A stretch of 64,000 nucleotides of DNA from contig JAWSVB010000007.1 of assembly GCA_033852135.1 (NCBI GenBank), forward strand, positions 186,001-250,000, in the 5' to 3' direction. This document shows, piece after piece, positions 24,801-34,687 of the stretch (position 1 is the first letter of the stretch; each line of letters opens with the position of its first letter). A program made the position numbers and the translations under genes. The stretch comes from QZLE01 sp033852135. GTDB taxonomy: Bacteria; Pseudomonadota; Gammaproteobacteria; QZLD01. Below the pieces are notes generated by a model. The model worked only from the letters and a program-made list of their open reading frames with translations. It did not search any database and was not told the DNA's origin.

Positions 24801-26891
24801 ATGGATTCGCTTAAAACACCTCAAGAAATATCAGCATTACTGAATGCTGCTGTAACAGCTCATCAACAAGGGAATCTGCAGCTAGCTCTAAATAATTACC
24901 TCAAGATTTTAGATTCATCACCCAACCATCAAGACGCCTTACATTTAGCTGGGCTTGTCTACTATCAAGCTAGTCAGAACACCCAAGCAATAGAATATAT
25001 TGAAAAAGCAATCGCAATCGCACCTAATCACGCGAACTTTCACAGTAATCTCGGCCTAGCACATGCCGCTCAAAACAACCTTGAAAAAGCGATATCAAGC
25101 TACAAGCAGGCTACAAAAATTGACCCTAAACATGCAGATGCTTGGAACAACCTTGGCATATCCCATTTCAATAAAGGTGAATTTAAACAGGCAATTAACG
25201 CATACAAAAAAAGCTTAAAAATCAATCATAAACATTTTCAGGCGCATAATAACCTTGGCAATGCACTGCGAGAGATCAAAGACTACAACGGAGCAATCAA
25301 TCAATTCAAAAATGCGATTAGGATTGTTCCAAATTATCCTGAAGCGATTAGCAACCTTGCCAATACTTTCAAAGATATTGGTAAGACCAAATCAGCAATC
25401 AAATATTACCAACAAGCAATTGCTATAAACCCAGAGTACGCCCAAGCATATAACAACCTTGGAATTGCTTTACATGAAATAGGTGAAACAACAGAAGCTA
25501 TCGAAAGCATAAATAAATCAATTCAACTGTTACCAAACTACCCAGATGCATATAACAGTCTAGGGAATATCTTTAAAAAAAGTGGCGAATATGAGAAAGC
25601 TATAAACAACTACCAAAAATCCCTGGAGTTAGAACCAAACTCATACATCACCAATAACAACATTGGGCTTGCCTACCAAGACCTTAAAAATTCAGAAAAG
25701 GCGAAAGAACACTTTACCAAGTCGATAACTCAACACCCCAATTTTACAGAGGCATACAACAATCTAGGCAATACCCAAGAAAATATTGGAGAAACCGATA
25801 AAGCCATAGAGAACTACAATAAAGCTATTTCCATCAACCCTCAATTTCCTAGTGCATTAAATAACCTAGGTAATTGTCTAGAACAGAAATGCGATTTCAT
25901 TGGTGCCCAACAAAAATTCAAACAAGCAGTTAAAATTGATAATAACTTTGCTGAAGCTCACTTCAATCTAGGCACCAATCTTATGCTACATGGAGACTTC
26001 ATCAATGGTCTAAAAGAGATGGAGTGGCGTTTTAAAACAGAAATCTGGAAAGATAAATACACCAAAATATTTCCTAAACCAAAATGGGACGGAAAAGAGT
26101 TTAAAGGCAAAACTTTATTAATTCATGATGAACAAGGGGTTGGAGATACCATACAATTCATCAGATATATTCCTATTATCAAAAAACTTGGTGGCAAAAT
26201 AATCCTACATATAAAACCAGAGTTAAAAGAACTGCTTAAAAATTTTGAAGGGGTTGATCAAATAATTGAAGCTAAAAATGAAACATCTCTAAATATAGAT
26301 TACGACTACCAGATATCTATAATGTCACTTCCATACATCTGCAATACAACTTTAGAAACTATCCCCAACGATGCTCCTTATCTCTACGCAGACAGCGAAA
26401 AAATTAAGCAATGGAAACAATATATTGACTTTGCAACCGATAAAAAAAGGGTTGGTATAGTATGGAAGGGGAATCCAGAACACAAAAATGACCGTAACCG
26501 TTCCTGCCCTCTTTCCGAGTTCCAGCCTCTTGCAAACATTGACGCGATACAATTATATAGCCTGCAATATGGAATAGATGATACAGAGCTACAACAAATT
26601 CCAAGAATAATTAATCTTGGCAAACACTTCACTGACTTTAACGATACCGCTGCAGCAATTCACCACCTTGATTTAATAATAACTGTAGATACCTCTGTTG
26701 CTCACCTAGCAGGAGCAATGAATAAAGAGACGATCATTCTGCTTCCACACAACCCAGACTGGAGATGGATGTTAGAAAGAGAAGATTCACCATGGTATCC
26801 ATCTGTTAAATTAATTAGGCATAATATTTCTACCTCTAAAAAACTTTTACTAGATACTATTTTTAATGAACTTAATCCACTACCAGGTTAG
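24801..26891 (+). CDS. TPR protein with GT9-like glycosyltransferase domain
   Basis: 696 residues. About eleven tetratricopeptide repeats (residues 5-390, for example PDAYNSLGNIFKKSGEYEKA) followed by a glycosyltransferase-like domain (430-690) with IHDEQGVGDTIQFIRYIP, VGIVWKGNPEHKNDRNRS and DLIITVDTSVAHLAGAM. These features resemble the heptosyltransferase (GT9) fold. No signal peptide, so cytoplasmic. It lies next to its paralog and the flagellin block, which makes flagellin O-glycosylation likely (inference). Confidence 0.85.
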   Translation: MDSLKTPQEISALLNAAVTAHQQGNLQLALNNYLKILDSSPNHQDALHLAGLVYYQASQNTQAIEYIEKAIAIAPNHANFHSNLGLAHAAQNNLEKAISSYKQATKIDPKHADAWNNLGISHFNKGEFKQAINAYKKSLKINHKHFQAHNNLGNALREIKDYNGAINQFKNAIRIVPNYPEAISNLANTFKDIGKTKSAIKYYQQAIAINPEYAQAYNNLGIALHEIGETTEAIESINKSIQLLPNYPDAYNSLGNIFKKSGEYEKAINNYQKSLELEPNSYITNNNIGLAYQDLKNSEKAKEHFTKSITQHPNFTEAYNNLGNTQENIGETDKAIENYNKAISINPQFPSALNNLGNCLEQKCDFIGAQQKFKQAVKIDNNFAEAHFNLGTNLMLHGDFINGLKEMEWRFKTEIWKDKYTKIFPKPKWDGKEFKGKTLLIHDEQGVGDTIQFIRYIPIIKKLGGKIILHIKPELKELLKNFEGVDQIIEAKNETSLNIDYDYQISIMSLPYICNTTLETIPNDAPYLYADSEKIKQWKQYIDFATDKKRVGIVWKGNPEHKNDRNRSCPLSEFQPLANIDAIQLYSLQYGIDDTELQQIPRIINLGKHFTDFNDTAAAIHHLDLIITVDTSVAHLAGAMNKETIILLPHNPDWRWMLEREDSPWYPSVKLIRHNISTSKKLLLDTIFNELNPLPG

Positions 26892-26965
26892 AAAATACCA
26901 ATGCTATTATTAAAAATAGAAATACCCTAAAATAGACAACAAACTAGCAATGGAATAATAACAGC

Positions 26966-29908
26966 ATGGATTCGCTTAAAACATCGCAAGAAATCACCAC
27001 TCTGCTAAATACTGCAATTGCTGAACACCAAAATGGACATTTACAACCTGCCCTAAATAAGTACCTTGAAATATTAAATTCATCCCCAAAACATCCTGAC
27101 GCGCTTCATTTAGCTGGCCTTATCCACTACCAATCTGGCCAAAATTCTCTTGCGATAGAATATATTGAAACGGCGATTTCTATTTCCCCAAATCAAGCAA
27201 GTTATTATAGCAACCTAGGGCTGGCTTATGCTGCTGAAAATAATTTTGATGACGCAATAGAAAGCTATAAAAAAGCTATAAAAATAACTCCAAATTACCC
27301 AGAAGCCCGGTATAACCTTGGAAATGCTTATAGGGCAATTGGCAAAAAAAATTCAGCTATAAAAAACTACAAAAAAGCCATTCAAATGAAACCAGATTAT
27401 GCTCAAGCCTATAACAGCTTGGGTCTAGTACTGCAGAAAAAAGGCGAAATTACTGAGGCACAAATTGAGTTTAAAAAAGCCCTTTCATTTGATAGTTCTA
27501 ACTACTCTATTTATAACAATCTTGGGGTAGTAGAAGCAGATTTAGACAATCCGAGTGAAGCCATATCCAATTTAGAGAGGGCTATCTATTTATTAGAAAA
27601 CAATCAAAAATCTTTAAGCACATCCTGTATACCAGAAAAAAAGCATATCGACATTTATCATAATATCGGGCTTGCTTACATAAACGTTGGCGATTTTAAA
27701 AAAGCGATCAATTTCATTAACCAAGCACTGCTCTTTGACAATTCTGATGCAAAAATAAGATTTAGTAGATCTATCGCCTATCTTGGTGATGGGAATTTCC
27801 CTCTTGGGTGGGAAGATTATGTCTTTCGCCCCAAAAAAGAGGGTATTACAAATAAATACCTCGATATTCTTGGAGGATTAAAAGAATGGGATTTAAACAA
27901 ATCCCCCAGAAACATCCCATTAGTAATCCTTCCAGAACAAGGTATAGGTGATGAAATAATGTTTGCAAGCATTATCCCTGATCTAATAAAAAGCAATGAA
28001 GGAGAAATTACACTTGCCTGCGATAATCGCCTTATTAGCATCTTTCAGCGTTCATTTAAAAATATAACAATCACAACCCTGGATAATTTAAAAACAACTC
28101 CAGATATGCAACAAATCCATATAGGAAGCCTTCCCCAATATTTCAGGGGTTCAGAGTCAGATTTTAAACCACCTCAACCATATATCTCACCAAATAATGA
28201 AACCACACTATACTTTCATGATAAATATTCATACATTGAAGGGTTACGAGTTGGAATAGCATGGAAAAGTGGAAATCCTGACCAAGGAGAAAAAAGATCG
28301 TTACCGCTAAACCAGTGGAAAGATATGATTTCAATACCTGGGTGCACTTTTTTCAATCTGCAGTATGGAGATGTTCAGCAAGAGATTGATGAATTTACTT
28401 CACAAACAGGTATAGAAATCATAAATGATAAAGAAGTTGATCAACTAAAAAGTATTGAAGATTTTATTGCTCAAATTTCAACTCTGGATTTAATAATAAC
28501 TATAGACAACTCTACTGCACATATTGCAGGTGCTTTAGGCGTACCTACCTGGGTTATGTTGCAACATAACTGTGATTGGCGTTGGATGAGGGGCAGATAT
28601 GATAGTTTATGGTATAAATCGTTAAGGCTTTACAGACAAAAAGAGATTGGTAATTGGTCAAATGTAACTGAAGAGATTATTAAAGACCTTACAAACAGAA
28701 ATATTCAGCCTAAAGCTGAACCCCGGCCTCCTATTGCAGCTAAACCTACTCAAAGTCAACCACAAAAAAAGAAAGAACAAGCCTGTTCCACCAGCCAAAA
28801 ACAAAAATCCATTAAAACAGACCGAAAAATAGCTTTCTTAAATGATACTACTGCTTGGTATCACTGGGGCTGTACTGCAACTAGCGAAGCAATACGCAAA
28901 AGGATTATCCAAAGCGGATACAAAAGTCTGAATGTACCGATTAATTTTACCTACAACTTCCAATGCATTCCGCAAAACTCTGAGGATTTTGATAATCCAG
29001 AATTTTTCAATAACGCGAGTAAAACTCACAACGACCTATTTCAAGCCATAAATAGCTGTGATCAAGTAGTCATCAATGGTGAAGGATCAATTCATCACCT
29101 AAGCAAGGTTTCACTTTCTCTATTGTATATGGCGTATGCGGCAAAGAAATTCCTAAATAAACCTGTACATATTATCAACCACTCACCATACCCTAACAAT
29201 ACTAGAGAATCAGAAGATAATTTTGCTTTTCAACTTTATAAAGCAATATACAACCAGCTTCATTATGTCGCTATTCGTGAACATATTAGCCATAAATTAA
29301 TGACATCATATGGCGTAAATGCCTCACTAAGTTTTGACTGCTTACCAATAACTGTTACAGAGGATTACAAGCCAGAAAAGCTAGATTCAGAAAAAAACAT
29401 CGTGATGTCTGGTTCAGTATCATTTAGCAAAGAGAGGATTGCCGACCTTGGTAAGTTAATGCTGCACTTTCATCAACAAGGATACAAAATAAAGGTATTA
29501 CATGGTGCTAAAGCATTCCCTGCGCAAGATGACCAAATATTTATTCAAGAACTGCAGAAAATTGATTTTAAAAGCTATGAGGTTATTGATGCAAAATCAC
29601 TTACTGAGTGGTTTGATTGCATTAATTCTGCTGCTGTATTTATCTCAGGTAGGTTTCATCATTCACTTGCCGCAATCTACCTTGAAACACCATGTGTGAT
29701 GATGGAGAGCAATACCCTTAAAAATGTTGCTTTGGCAGAGACATTTAATTTACTTGAACCAATTAAATTCGACTCTGAAAACTTTTTTGATGAGCTGCTT
29801 GAAAGAACAGAAAAAGCTCTTAAAAGCGAACCTATTGATATTGCGCATCGTAAGAGCCTGTTGCAAAGAAGTGAGGTAAATTTTGCGAAAATACCTGAGT
29901 TTGGATGA
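26966..29908 (+). CDS. TPR - GT9-like - polysaccharide pyruvyl transferase fusion
   Basis: 980 residues. N-terminal TPR array (5-290) and a GT9-like domain (300-580) with ILPEQGIGDEIMFASIIP, VGIAWKSGNPDQGEKRS and DLIITIDNSTAHIAGALG. A Pro/Gln/Lys-rich linker follows (about 585-620), then a C-terminal domain (625-960) with VVINGEGSIHH and ISGRFHHSLAAIYLETPCVM, typical of the polysaccharide pyruvyl transferase (CsaB) family. The first 14 residues and the start region match the preceding gene, so they arose by duplication with later gain of the third domain. Candidate multifunctional flagellin-glycan enzyme. Confidence 0.82.
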   Translation: MDSLKTSQEITTLLNTAIAEHQNGHLQPALNKYLEILNSSPKHPDALHLAGLIHYQSGQNSLAIEYIETAISISPNQASYYSNLGLAYAAENNFDDAIESYKKAIKITPNYPEARYNLGNAYRAIGKKNSAIKNYKKAIQMKPDYAQAYNSLGLVLQKKGEITEAQIEFKKALSFDSSNYSIYNNLGVVEADLDNPSEAISNLERAIYLLENNQKSLSTSCIPEKKHIDIYHNIGLAYINVGDFKKAINFINQALLFDNSDAKIRFSRSIAYLGDGNFPLGWEDYVFRPKKEGITNKYLDILGGLKEWDLNKSPRNIPLVILPEQGIGDEIMFASIIPDLIKSNEGEITLACDNRLISIFQRSFKNITITTLDNLKTTPDMQQIHIGSLPQYFRGSESDFKPPQPYISPNNETTLYFHDKYSYIEGLRVGIAWKSGNPDQGEKRSLPLNQWKDMISIPGCTFFNLQYGDVQQEIDEFTSQTGIEIINDKEVDQLKSIEDFIAQISTLDLIITIDNSTAHIAGALGVPTWVMLQHNCDWRWMRGRYDSLWYKSLRLYRQKEIGNWSNVTEEIIKDLTNRNIQPKAEPRPPIAAKPTQSQPQKKKEQACSTSQKQKSIKTDRKIAFLNDTTAWYHWGCTATSEAIRKRIIQSGYKSLNVPINFTYNFQCIPQNSEDFDNPEFFNNASKTHNDLFQAINSCDQVVINGEGSIHHLSKVSLSLLYMAYAAKKFLNKPVHIINHSPYPNNTRESEDNFAFQLYKAIYNQLHYVAIREHISHKLMTSYGVNASLSFDCLPITVTEDYKPEKLDSEKNIVMSGSVSFSKERIADLGKLMLHFHQQGYKIKVLHGAKAFPAQDDQIFIQELQKIDFKSYEVIDAKSLTEWFDCINSAAVFISGRFHHSLAAIYLETPCVMMESNTLKNVALAETFNLLEPIKFDSENFFDELLERTEKALKSEPIDIAHRKSLLQRSEVNFAKIPEFG

Positions 29909-29920
29909 TTGTCTTTTCGC

Positions 29921-29945
29921 CCCTTCGGCTACGCTCAGGGATCTT
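29921..29945. repeat. Dispersed CTTCGGCTACGCTCAGG element
   Basis: A 25-nt copy identical to 37122-37146 and, inverted, to 37266-37290. It lies in the 100-bp convergent gap between the TPR-pyruvyl transferase gene and fliT. Confidence 0.8.
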
Positions 29946-30009
29946 GGTTTGCTGTGGGGCCTTGGTTTTCTCTAGTGGGGGGGTGCTACACTCAGCAGCG
30001 TTGGGAAAA

Positions 30010-30321
30010 CTACTTATGCGCCTGATAGGCAGAAGTAGCCTTTTGTGATTTTTTAACCTGACGAGACATCTGTGCTACTTCCTGCTTCGCATTATTAGCA
30101 AACTTTTGAAGTCGAACATTAATCTCTAGAACTTCAGTTATTATTTTGTGCACTTCTGGAGAGTCGTTTTCCGAAACTTCAGTTGAAAATATCTGTTTTG
30201 CTAGTTCCATCCGCTTTGACTCATTTTCTATAGCAAATGCTAGATCAGATTTTTCAAGATGAGCTTCTATCTCTTTGGTTAGAGACAGAAGCTCTTTTGC
30301 AATATTAATCTTATTTTTCAT
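30010..30321 (-). CDS. fliT: FliT-like flagellar chaperone
   Basis: 103 residues, wholly helical and charged, located directly after fliS, where FliT is normally found. FliT binds the cap protein FliD before export and can influence FlhDC in enteric bacteria. Sequence similarity among FliT proteins is low, so the call rests on size, composition and position. An 8-nt gap separates it from fliS. Confidence 0.65.
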   Translation of the reverse strand: MKNKINIAKELLSLTKEIEAHLEKSDLAFAIENESKRMELAKQIFSTEVSENDSPEVHKIITEVLEINVRLQKFANNAKQEVAQMSRQVKKSQKATSAYQAHK

Positions 30322-30328
30322 TTATTGT

Positions 30329-30745
30329 TTAAGATACCGCTGTCTGAGCATGGTTTTGACGCACATCAACTGGAATGGCATTCCACGCTTCTTTAATCTC
30401 TGACATTAATGAAACAACCTCATCAAACTTTGACTCATTATTATGCAGATTCCCTTCTACAAGAGCTCTTTGCATATAGTCATATAAATCATCAAGGTTT
30501 ACTGCAATATCACCGCCCTTCTCTTTATCCAGGCTAGCTTTTAAACCATCAAGAATCGAAACCGCTTTACTTACGTTTTCACCTTTAACTCCAACATTGT
30601 TATCTTGCATTGCTGCTCTGGCTATTGAGATTTTATCAATAACGCCTTGCATCAACATCTGAATTAACTGATGTGGGTCCGCATACGCTGTACCTGAATA
30701 GGTATCAATTTCCTTGTATCTTTGTGTTGCGTTATGATAACTCAT
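30329..30745 (-). CDS. fliS: Flagellin export chaperone FliS
   Basis: 138 residues. N-terminal YHNATQRYKEIDTYSGTAYADPHQLIQMLMQGVIDKI is the FliS signature; the rest is a four-helix bundle. FliS binds the C-terminus of flagellin and keeps it unpolymerised in the cytoplasm. Lies between fliD and fliT on the minus strand. Confidence 0.95.
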   Translation of the reverse strand: MSYHNATQRYKEIDTYSGTAYADPHQLIQMLMQGVIDKISIARAAMQDNNVGVKGENVSKAVSILDGLKASLDKEKGGDIAVNLDDLYDYMQRALVEGNLHNNESKFDEVVSLMSEIKEAWNAIPVDVRQNHAQTAVS

Positions 30746-30774
30746 TTCGTTGCCTCCACTATTGCCCTGTAATT

Positions 30775-32886
30775 TTAATTTTTATTGAACATTGTCACAC
30801 CCGGCAACAAATCCAACTGAGAGGTAAGATAACTACCTATCGAAGTATATTGTGAAACTAGCATATCCATGGCATTGAATGTTGATAAATACCTTGATTC
30901 TAGCTTTTCAATCCTCAGCTCTAAAGCTTCTCTCTCTACATCTATTTCTGTAACACTGGTTTCAATTCCATCAATTTTGGAATCAATCAACCCCGAAGAT
31001 TTAACATATTCATCAAGTAGGTCAAACATTGAATCTGCCAATCCACGTGAAAAGTTAACAGATCCGCGTAATCCAGTTGTTGCTCCAGTTATTGTAAGCA
31101 TTAAACCTTGCGTACCGCTTCCAGCTCCAGTCAGCTCTTGACCATCACCAATTGCCAACTTGCCACCAATTGTTCCAGCAACATCAACACCATCAGTACC
31201 GGAGCCAACTGCAAAACCCAACTGGCTCTCAGTATTTGTATCGACCGATACGAACTCAACTTTAGAGCTAGATCCATAAGAAGATGAGTTAAATGTGAAC
31301 TTCTTTGCAGTATCATCATAAGAAACCTGGACTGATACACCATTGTTATTAATGTTTGCATCTCCATTGATTTTACTTTGTATCTCAGCAGCAAGAGAGC
31401 TTCCTGATGAATAGTCACCATTGGTAATATTAATTGTGCCAGATGTTATTCCATCTAGCTTAATTGAAAAAGAGTTATTATCATCATCAATGGTTAAATC
31501 ACTAGAGAAGTCTAACGGGCCAGCACCTGCATATATATACTCACCTTTCGATGCTAGCTGATCAATATTAACAGCATACCTACCAGCTTTGGTTTCATAT
31601 GAGCTAGTTACATAGTTAACATAACTGTCTGTAGGCTTTCCGACTGGAGCGAAAATAGCACCAATTTCATCAAAATTCTCTTCAATCACTTCATCGAGTT
31701 TAAAGCTATCCAGTCTAAGCATTCCTGCAAGTTCAGGACGTTCAAAATCGTCATCATCCTCATCTAAAGTAGTTGAAGATGCATCATAAACACGACTGGT
31801 TATACCAATATTTGACAGCGAATTAAAGCCACTTGCCACACCACCAACGGCAGAGGAGATTATGCTTCTTACTTCCCCCTCCATACTTCTTAGCAATGAT
31901 TCACCAAAAAGCACACCTGCAACATCGGTATCGGCATTATATTCATTATATTTTGATATGGAGTAAACCATATCATTATATTTATCGACAAAATCTGTAA
32001 TCAGATCTTTTACGCCGCTTTTATCTTGGGAGATTTCTAAAGTAACTGTCTCTGATACATCAGCCTTTTGCAAATCAAGAGTAACTCCGGGAATTGCCCC
32101 AACAACCTGATTAGATGAACTAGTTATATCCAGACCGTTAATCGAAAGTAAAGCATTTTGCCCCTCCTGAACTTGGGTCAAATTAGTTGCACTACTATTA
32201 AATGCTAACTGCGAGAGGCCAGAAGTATTCTCATCAGTACCATCGTCATCATCAACAGTAATTTCCATACTCATATCTGCCCCAGTATCTGATGTCATCA
32301 CCATTTTATACTGATCAGTTCCAACCTTAACTATAGTTGCTTGCACCCCCATATCTGCATCATTTATTGCGTCACGAATTCCAGATAACGAGTTATCACT
32401 ACTAGTAAGATCTAAAGTTATAGATGCAGCATCACCATTTTGGGTAAAGCTATTGTATGATTCTGGGTCATCAACATAATCAGTAGTACCAAACTTAAAG
32501 GTAATAGATCCAGTTCCAACTGCATCAGTAGTGCTGGTAAATACACCGCTACTAAGAGAGTGACCTTTCGCTTTTTGCTCAACATCTATTTCATAACTGC
32601 CATTATCAGCAATTGAAGTGGATGTTGCAGTTAATATATCTTCATTGCTAGATGTAGCAGTTTTGGTAGTAAAGGTGGAGATAGTATCCAGTTTGCCAAC
32701 TGCTGTTTGAAAAGAATACATAGTGCTTTTTAAGCTACCATATGCAGAGATCTGGGCATCATAGAGTTTTTCTTTTGTTTCCATGCGTGCTTCAGCTGGT
32801 TCTTGCTCCGCATCTACCAAACTTTGCACTAACTCTGCAACATCAATCCCTGATCCAAGACCGAGTGATGTAATAGCTGATGACAT
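30775..32886 (-). CDS. fliD: Flagellar filament cap protein FliD, enlarged
   Basis: 703 residues against roughly 450-480 in common relatives. N-terminal FliD domain (SAITSLGLGSGIDVAELVQSLVDAEQEPAEARM) and C-terminal coiled region (ETSVTEIDVEREALELRIEKLESRY, then FNAMDMLVSQYTSIGSYL) are intact. The extra length comes from a second hook-IN-like module: YEIDVEQKAKGHSL near residue 105 and YAVNIDQLASKGEY near 435 look like duplicated copies. It sits at the filament tip and folds exported flagellin. Confidence 0.93.
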   Translation of the reverse strand: MSSAITSLGLGSGIDVAELVQSLVDAEQEPAEARMETKEKLYDAQISAYGSLKSTMYSFQTAVGKLDTISTFTTKTATSSNEDILTATSTSIADNGSYEIDVEQKAKGHSLSSGVFTSTTDAVGTGSITFKFGTTDYVDDPESYNSFTQNGDAASITLDLTSSDNSLSGIRDAINDADMGVQATIVKVGTDQYKMVMTSDTGADMSMEITVDDDDGTDENTSGLSQLAFNSSATNLTQVQEGQNALLSINGLDITSSSNQVVGAIPGVTLDLQKADVSETVTLEISQDKSGVKDLITDFVDKYNDMVYSISKYNEYNADTDVAGVLFGESLLRSMEGEVRSIISSAVGGVASGFNSLSNIGITSRVYDASSTTLDEDDDDFERPELAGMLRLDSFKLDEVIEENFDEIGAIFAPVGKPTDSYVNYVTSSYETKAGRYAVNIDQLASKGEYIYAGAGPLDFSSDLTIDDDNNSFSIKLDGITSGTINITNGDYSSGSSLAAEIQSKINGDANINNNGVSVQVSYDDTAKKFTFNSSSYGSSSKVEFVSVDTNTESQLGFAVGSGTDGVDVAGTIGGKLAIGDGQELTGAGSGTQGLMLTITGATTGLRGSVNFSRGLADSMFDLLDEYVKSSGLIDSKIDGIETSVTEIDVEREALELRIEKLESRYLSTFNAMDMLVSQYTSIGSYLTSQLDLLPGVTMFNKN

Positions 32887-33265
32887 AATTAACCTCCGAG
32901 TTGTGCAACATATTTCCTACGATACAATATAGCAGAATCACAGGATCAATGCTTTTTTCTTTAACCATATATTGGACCTCATTTTACGCTCTAAGTTTTT
33001 ATTTTAATGAGCAATTTTTAGGTTTTTTTACAATATATGGCCTACTACTTAATTTCACATGCTTTCTACTTTGAAAACAGATAGATCTACAATAGTTATA
33101 TCGGCTAAAACCATAGAAACTTTAGGTTTAGCTTAAATATTTTGAGAGTATAGTTTTACACATAAAACAAGATGACTGAGCGTAGCCGAAGCCTCACCCT
33201 TATTAAGACCTTCGCTTGCGCTTACAAGCCAAAGAGCGCTGATTAAAATTAGATTCTTACAGAAA
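32887..33265. other. Intergenic region upstream of fliD
   Basis: The fliD ribosome-binding site (GGAGG, 32892-32897 on the minus strand) is clear. I found no convincing sigma-28 or sigma-54 promoter. A copy of the CTGAGCGTAGCCGAAGCCTC element is at 33176-33195. The rest is AT-rich and shows nothing recognisable. Confidence 0.5.
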
Positions 33266-33454
33266 CTATAAGTTTTTTGTAAGTTCTGCGGGAGCATCTT
33301 CCCCTTGCACAACTACCTTACCATCATGCCATGTTACATAGTACTGCCCTAGCTTTCTTTTCCTTTCCAGAGCCTTATCAACTGCCGACCTCAAACTTTC
33401 GAGCACTTTTTGACTATCATCCGAAGGTTTTTGTTTGGTAATTATTCGATTCAT
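33266..33454 (-). CDS. Small hypothetical protein coupled to a zeta-like toxin
   Basis: 62 residues, basic N-terminus (MNRIITKQKPSDD) with a middle helix and WHDGKVVVQG. The start ATG overlaps the stop of the zeta-like kinase (ATGA). Its position suggests the second member of a toxin-antitoxin or kinase module, but it does not resemble the epsilon antitoxin. Family not recognised. Confidence 0.65.
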   Translation of the reverse strand: MNRIITKQKPSDDSQKVLESLRSAVDKALERKRKLGQYYVTWHDGKVVVQGEDAPAELTKNL

Positions 33455-34038
33455 TCTGACACCTTTTCAAACAATAAATTAAAGTATGCTTCATTATAAA
33501 TAGTAATATTTTCACCTTTTGTTTCAAAAATTAGTTCTGGAATTTCATTACTATTCATAAAACATCTAGTGCGCGATGCAGCTTTGGAGTATAGGTTAAT
33601 CAAATTTGACAACCCTCTTGGAAAACGGCGTTTTATATCATCTATTGGTATATTATGACCTCCATGTAAAACTCTTTCTGCAACACGCATTATAGAAGCA
33701 TCTACGTCTGGAAGTGCAAGATATATCAATTCAACATTCCACCCACCATTAACAAGACTATCAATTAACTTCAGATAACTTTTACCTGCAATAGTTGTTT
33801 CAAAAGAAAAATCTTTCCGCTGTTTGATATAGTTTTTAATCTCTTTTAAGAAAATTTTACTAGCTGCAAGCAACTCTTTTTCTGGAGCCAAAGGGGAAAT
33901 ACCTGCAGCTATCAGATCAGCATTAACAAAATTCTCACAACCTGCTAGATCAGAAAGATATTCAAGAGCAAAAGTTGTTTTTCCTGCACCATTAGGTCCA
34001 GCTATTATCCAACATGTAGGCTTTAGTGGTTTTGTCAT
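33451..34038 (-). CDS. Zeta-toxin-like P-loop kinase
   Basis: About 195 residues. Walker A GPNGAGKTTFA near the N-terminus, then NADLIAAGISPLAPE and FSFETTIAGKSYLKLI, which are hallmarks of the zeta toxin/COG4185 group that phosphorylates UDP-GlcNAc or related small molecules. The ATG at 34038 has no clear ribosome-binding site; a TTG lies 24 nt upstream. It is inserted between fliD and flagellin together with the 62-residue gene. Actual toxicity is not shown by sequence. Confidence 0.8.
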   Translation of the reverse strand: MTKPLKPTCWIIAGPNGAGKTTFALEYLSDLAGCENFVNADLIAAGISPLAPEKELLAASKIFLKEIKNYIKQRKDFSFETTIAGKSYLKLIDSLVNGGWNVELIYLALPDVDASIMRVAERVLHGGHNIPIDDIKRRFPRGLSNLINLYSKAASRTRCFMNSNEIPELIFETKGENITIYNEAYFNLLFEKVSE

Positions 34039-34158
34039 ATTTAATAATACATTAGAATACAATAACTAATTATAAATTAATATTGATAACAAAAAAACTT
34101 ATTAATATTACTGACTCAACTTCCATATAGTTTTGATTGCGAGTTTTCCTGAGTAGAG

Positions 34159-34368
34159 TCATTGGTTACCAATAATTCTATTTTTCACATCACCCCAAGA
34201 AGATCCTTTATCTCTATCAATTAAATAAGCATCTAGCCTTTTATCCAGCTCTTTAATTTGAGAATCCGATAATTCCAAAACAGCGTCATCTGCTACAACA
34301 CTATTCCAAAGCCTTTCAGCTAACAGGATTCCCTCTGAAACTGTAAGATCTTGATTTTTCTTTATATA
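34159..34368 (-). pseudogene. Remnant of an addiction-module (CHP02574-type) antitoxin
   Basis: Minus-strand frame reads LTVSEGILLAERLWNSVVAD, then ELSDSQIKELDKRLDAYLID and KGSSWGDVKNRI before a TGA at 34161-34159. This is the classic putative addiction-module component sequence. The usual N-terminus is missing: the frame is closed by a TAA at 34369-34371 with no ATG, GTG or TTG after it. No RelE-like partner remains beside it. The rest of the 34039-34687 gap holds a degenerate repeat near 34571 and the flagellin terminator. Confidence 0.75.
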
Positions 34369-34633
34369 TTAACCTTTGAGCAAAGAATTGGTAATTATAC
34401 AACTTTATTCAAGGCATTTCTGCCTCAAAGTACTTAATAAATATTATTCACATATAAATTAAGTATTTATTCATTAAATGCCATCAGGGAGCTAGCGCTC
34501 CCAGCGGAAATCTAATCTTTAACCTAATCAAATCTTTCGCTTGTATTAAGTGCACTTTACACCTTAGTTTATCCTGAGCGGAATCGAAAGGCTCAACATA
34601 AACCCCACTGAAGATCAACAACCTAAACAAAAA

Positions 34634-34656
34634 TGCCGAAGCATAATGCTCCGGCA
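34634..34656 (-). terminator. Terminator of flagellin gene 1
   Basis: TGCCGAAGCAT pairs with ATGCTCCGGCA; on the minus strand it is followed by five T. It lies 32 bp beyond the flagellin stop. Confidence 0.8.
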
Positions 34657-34687
34657 CTTAGGTTTATTAAACCACCAACTATATTAA

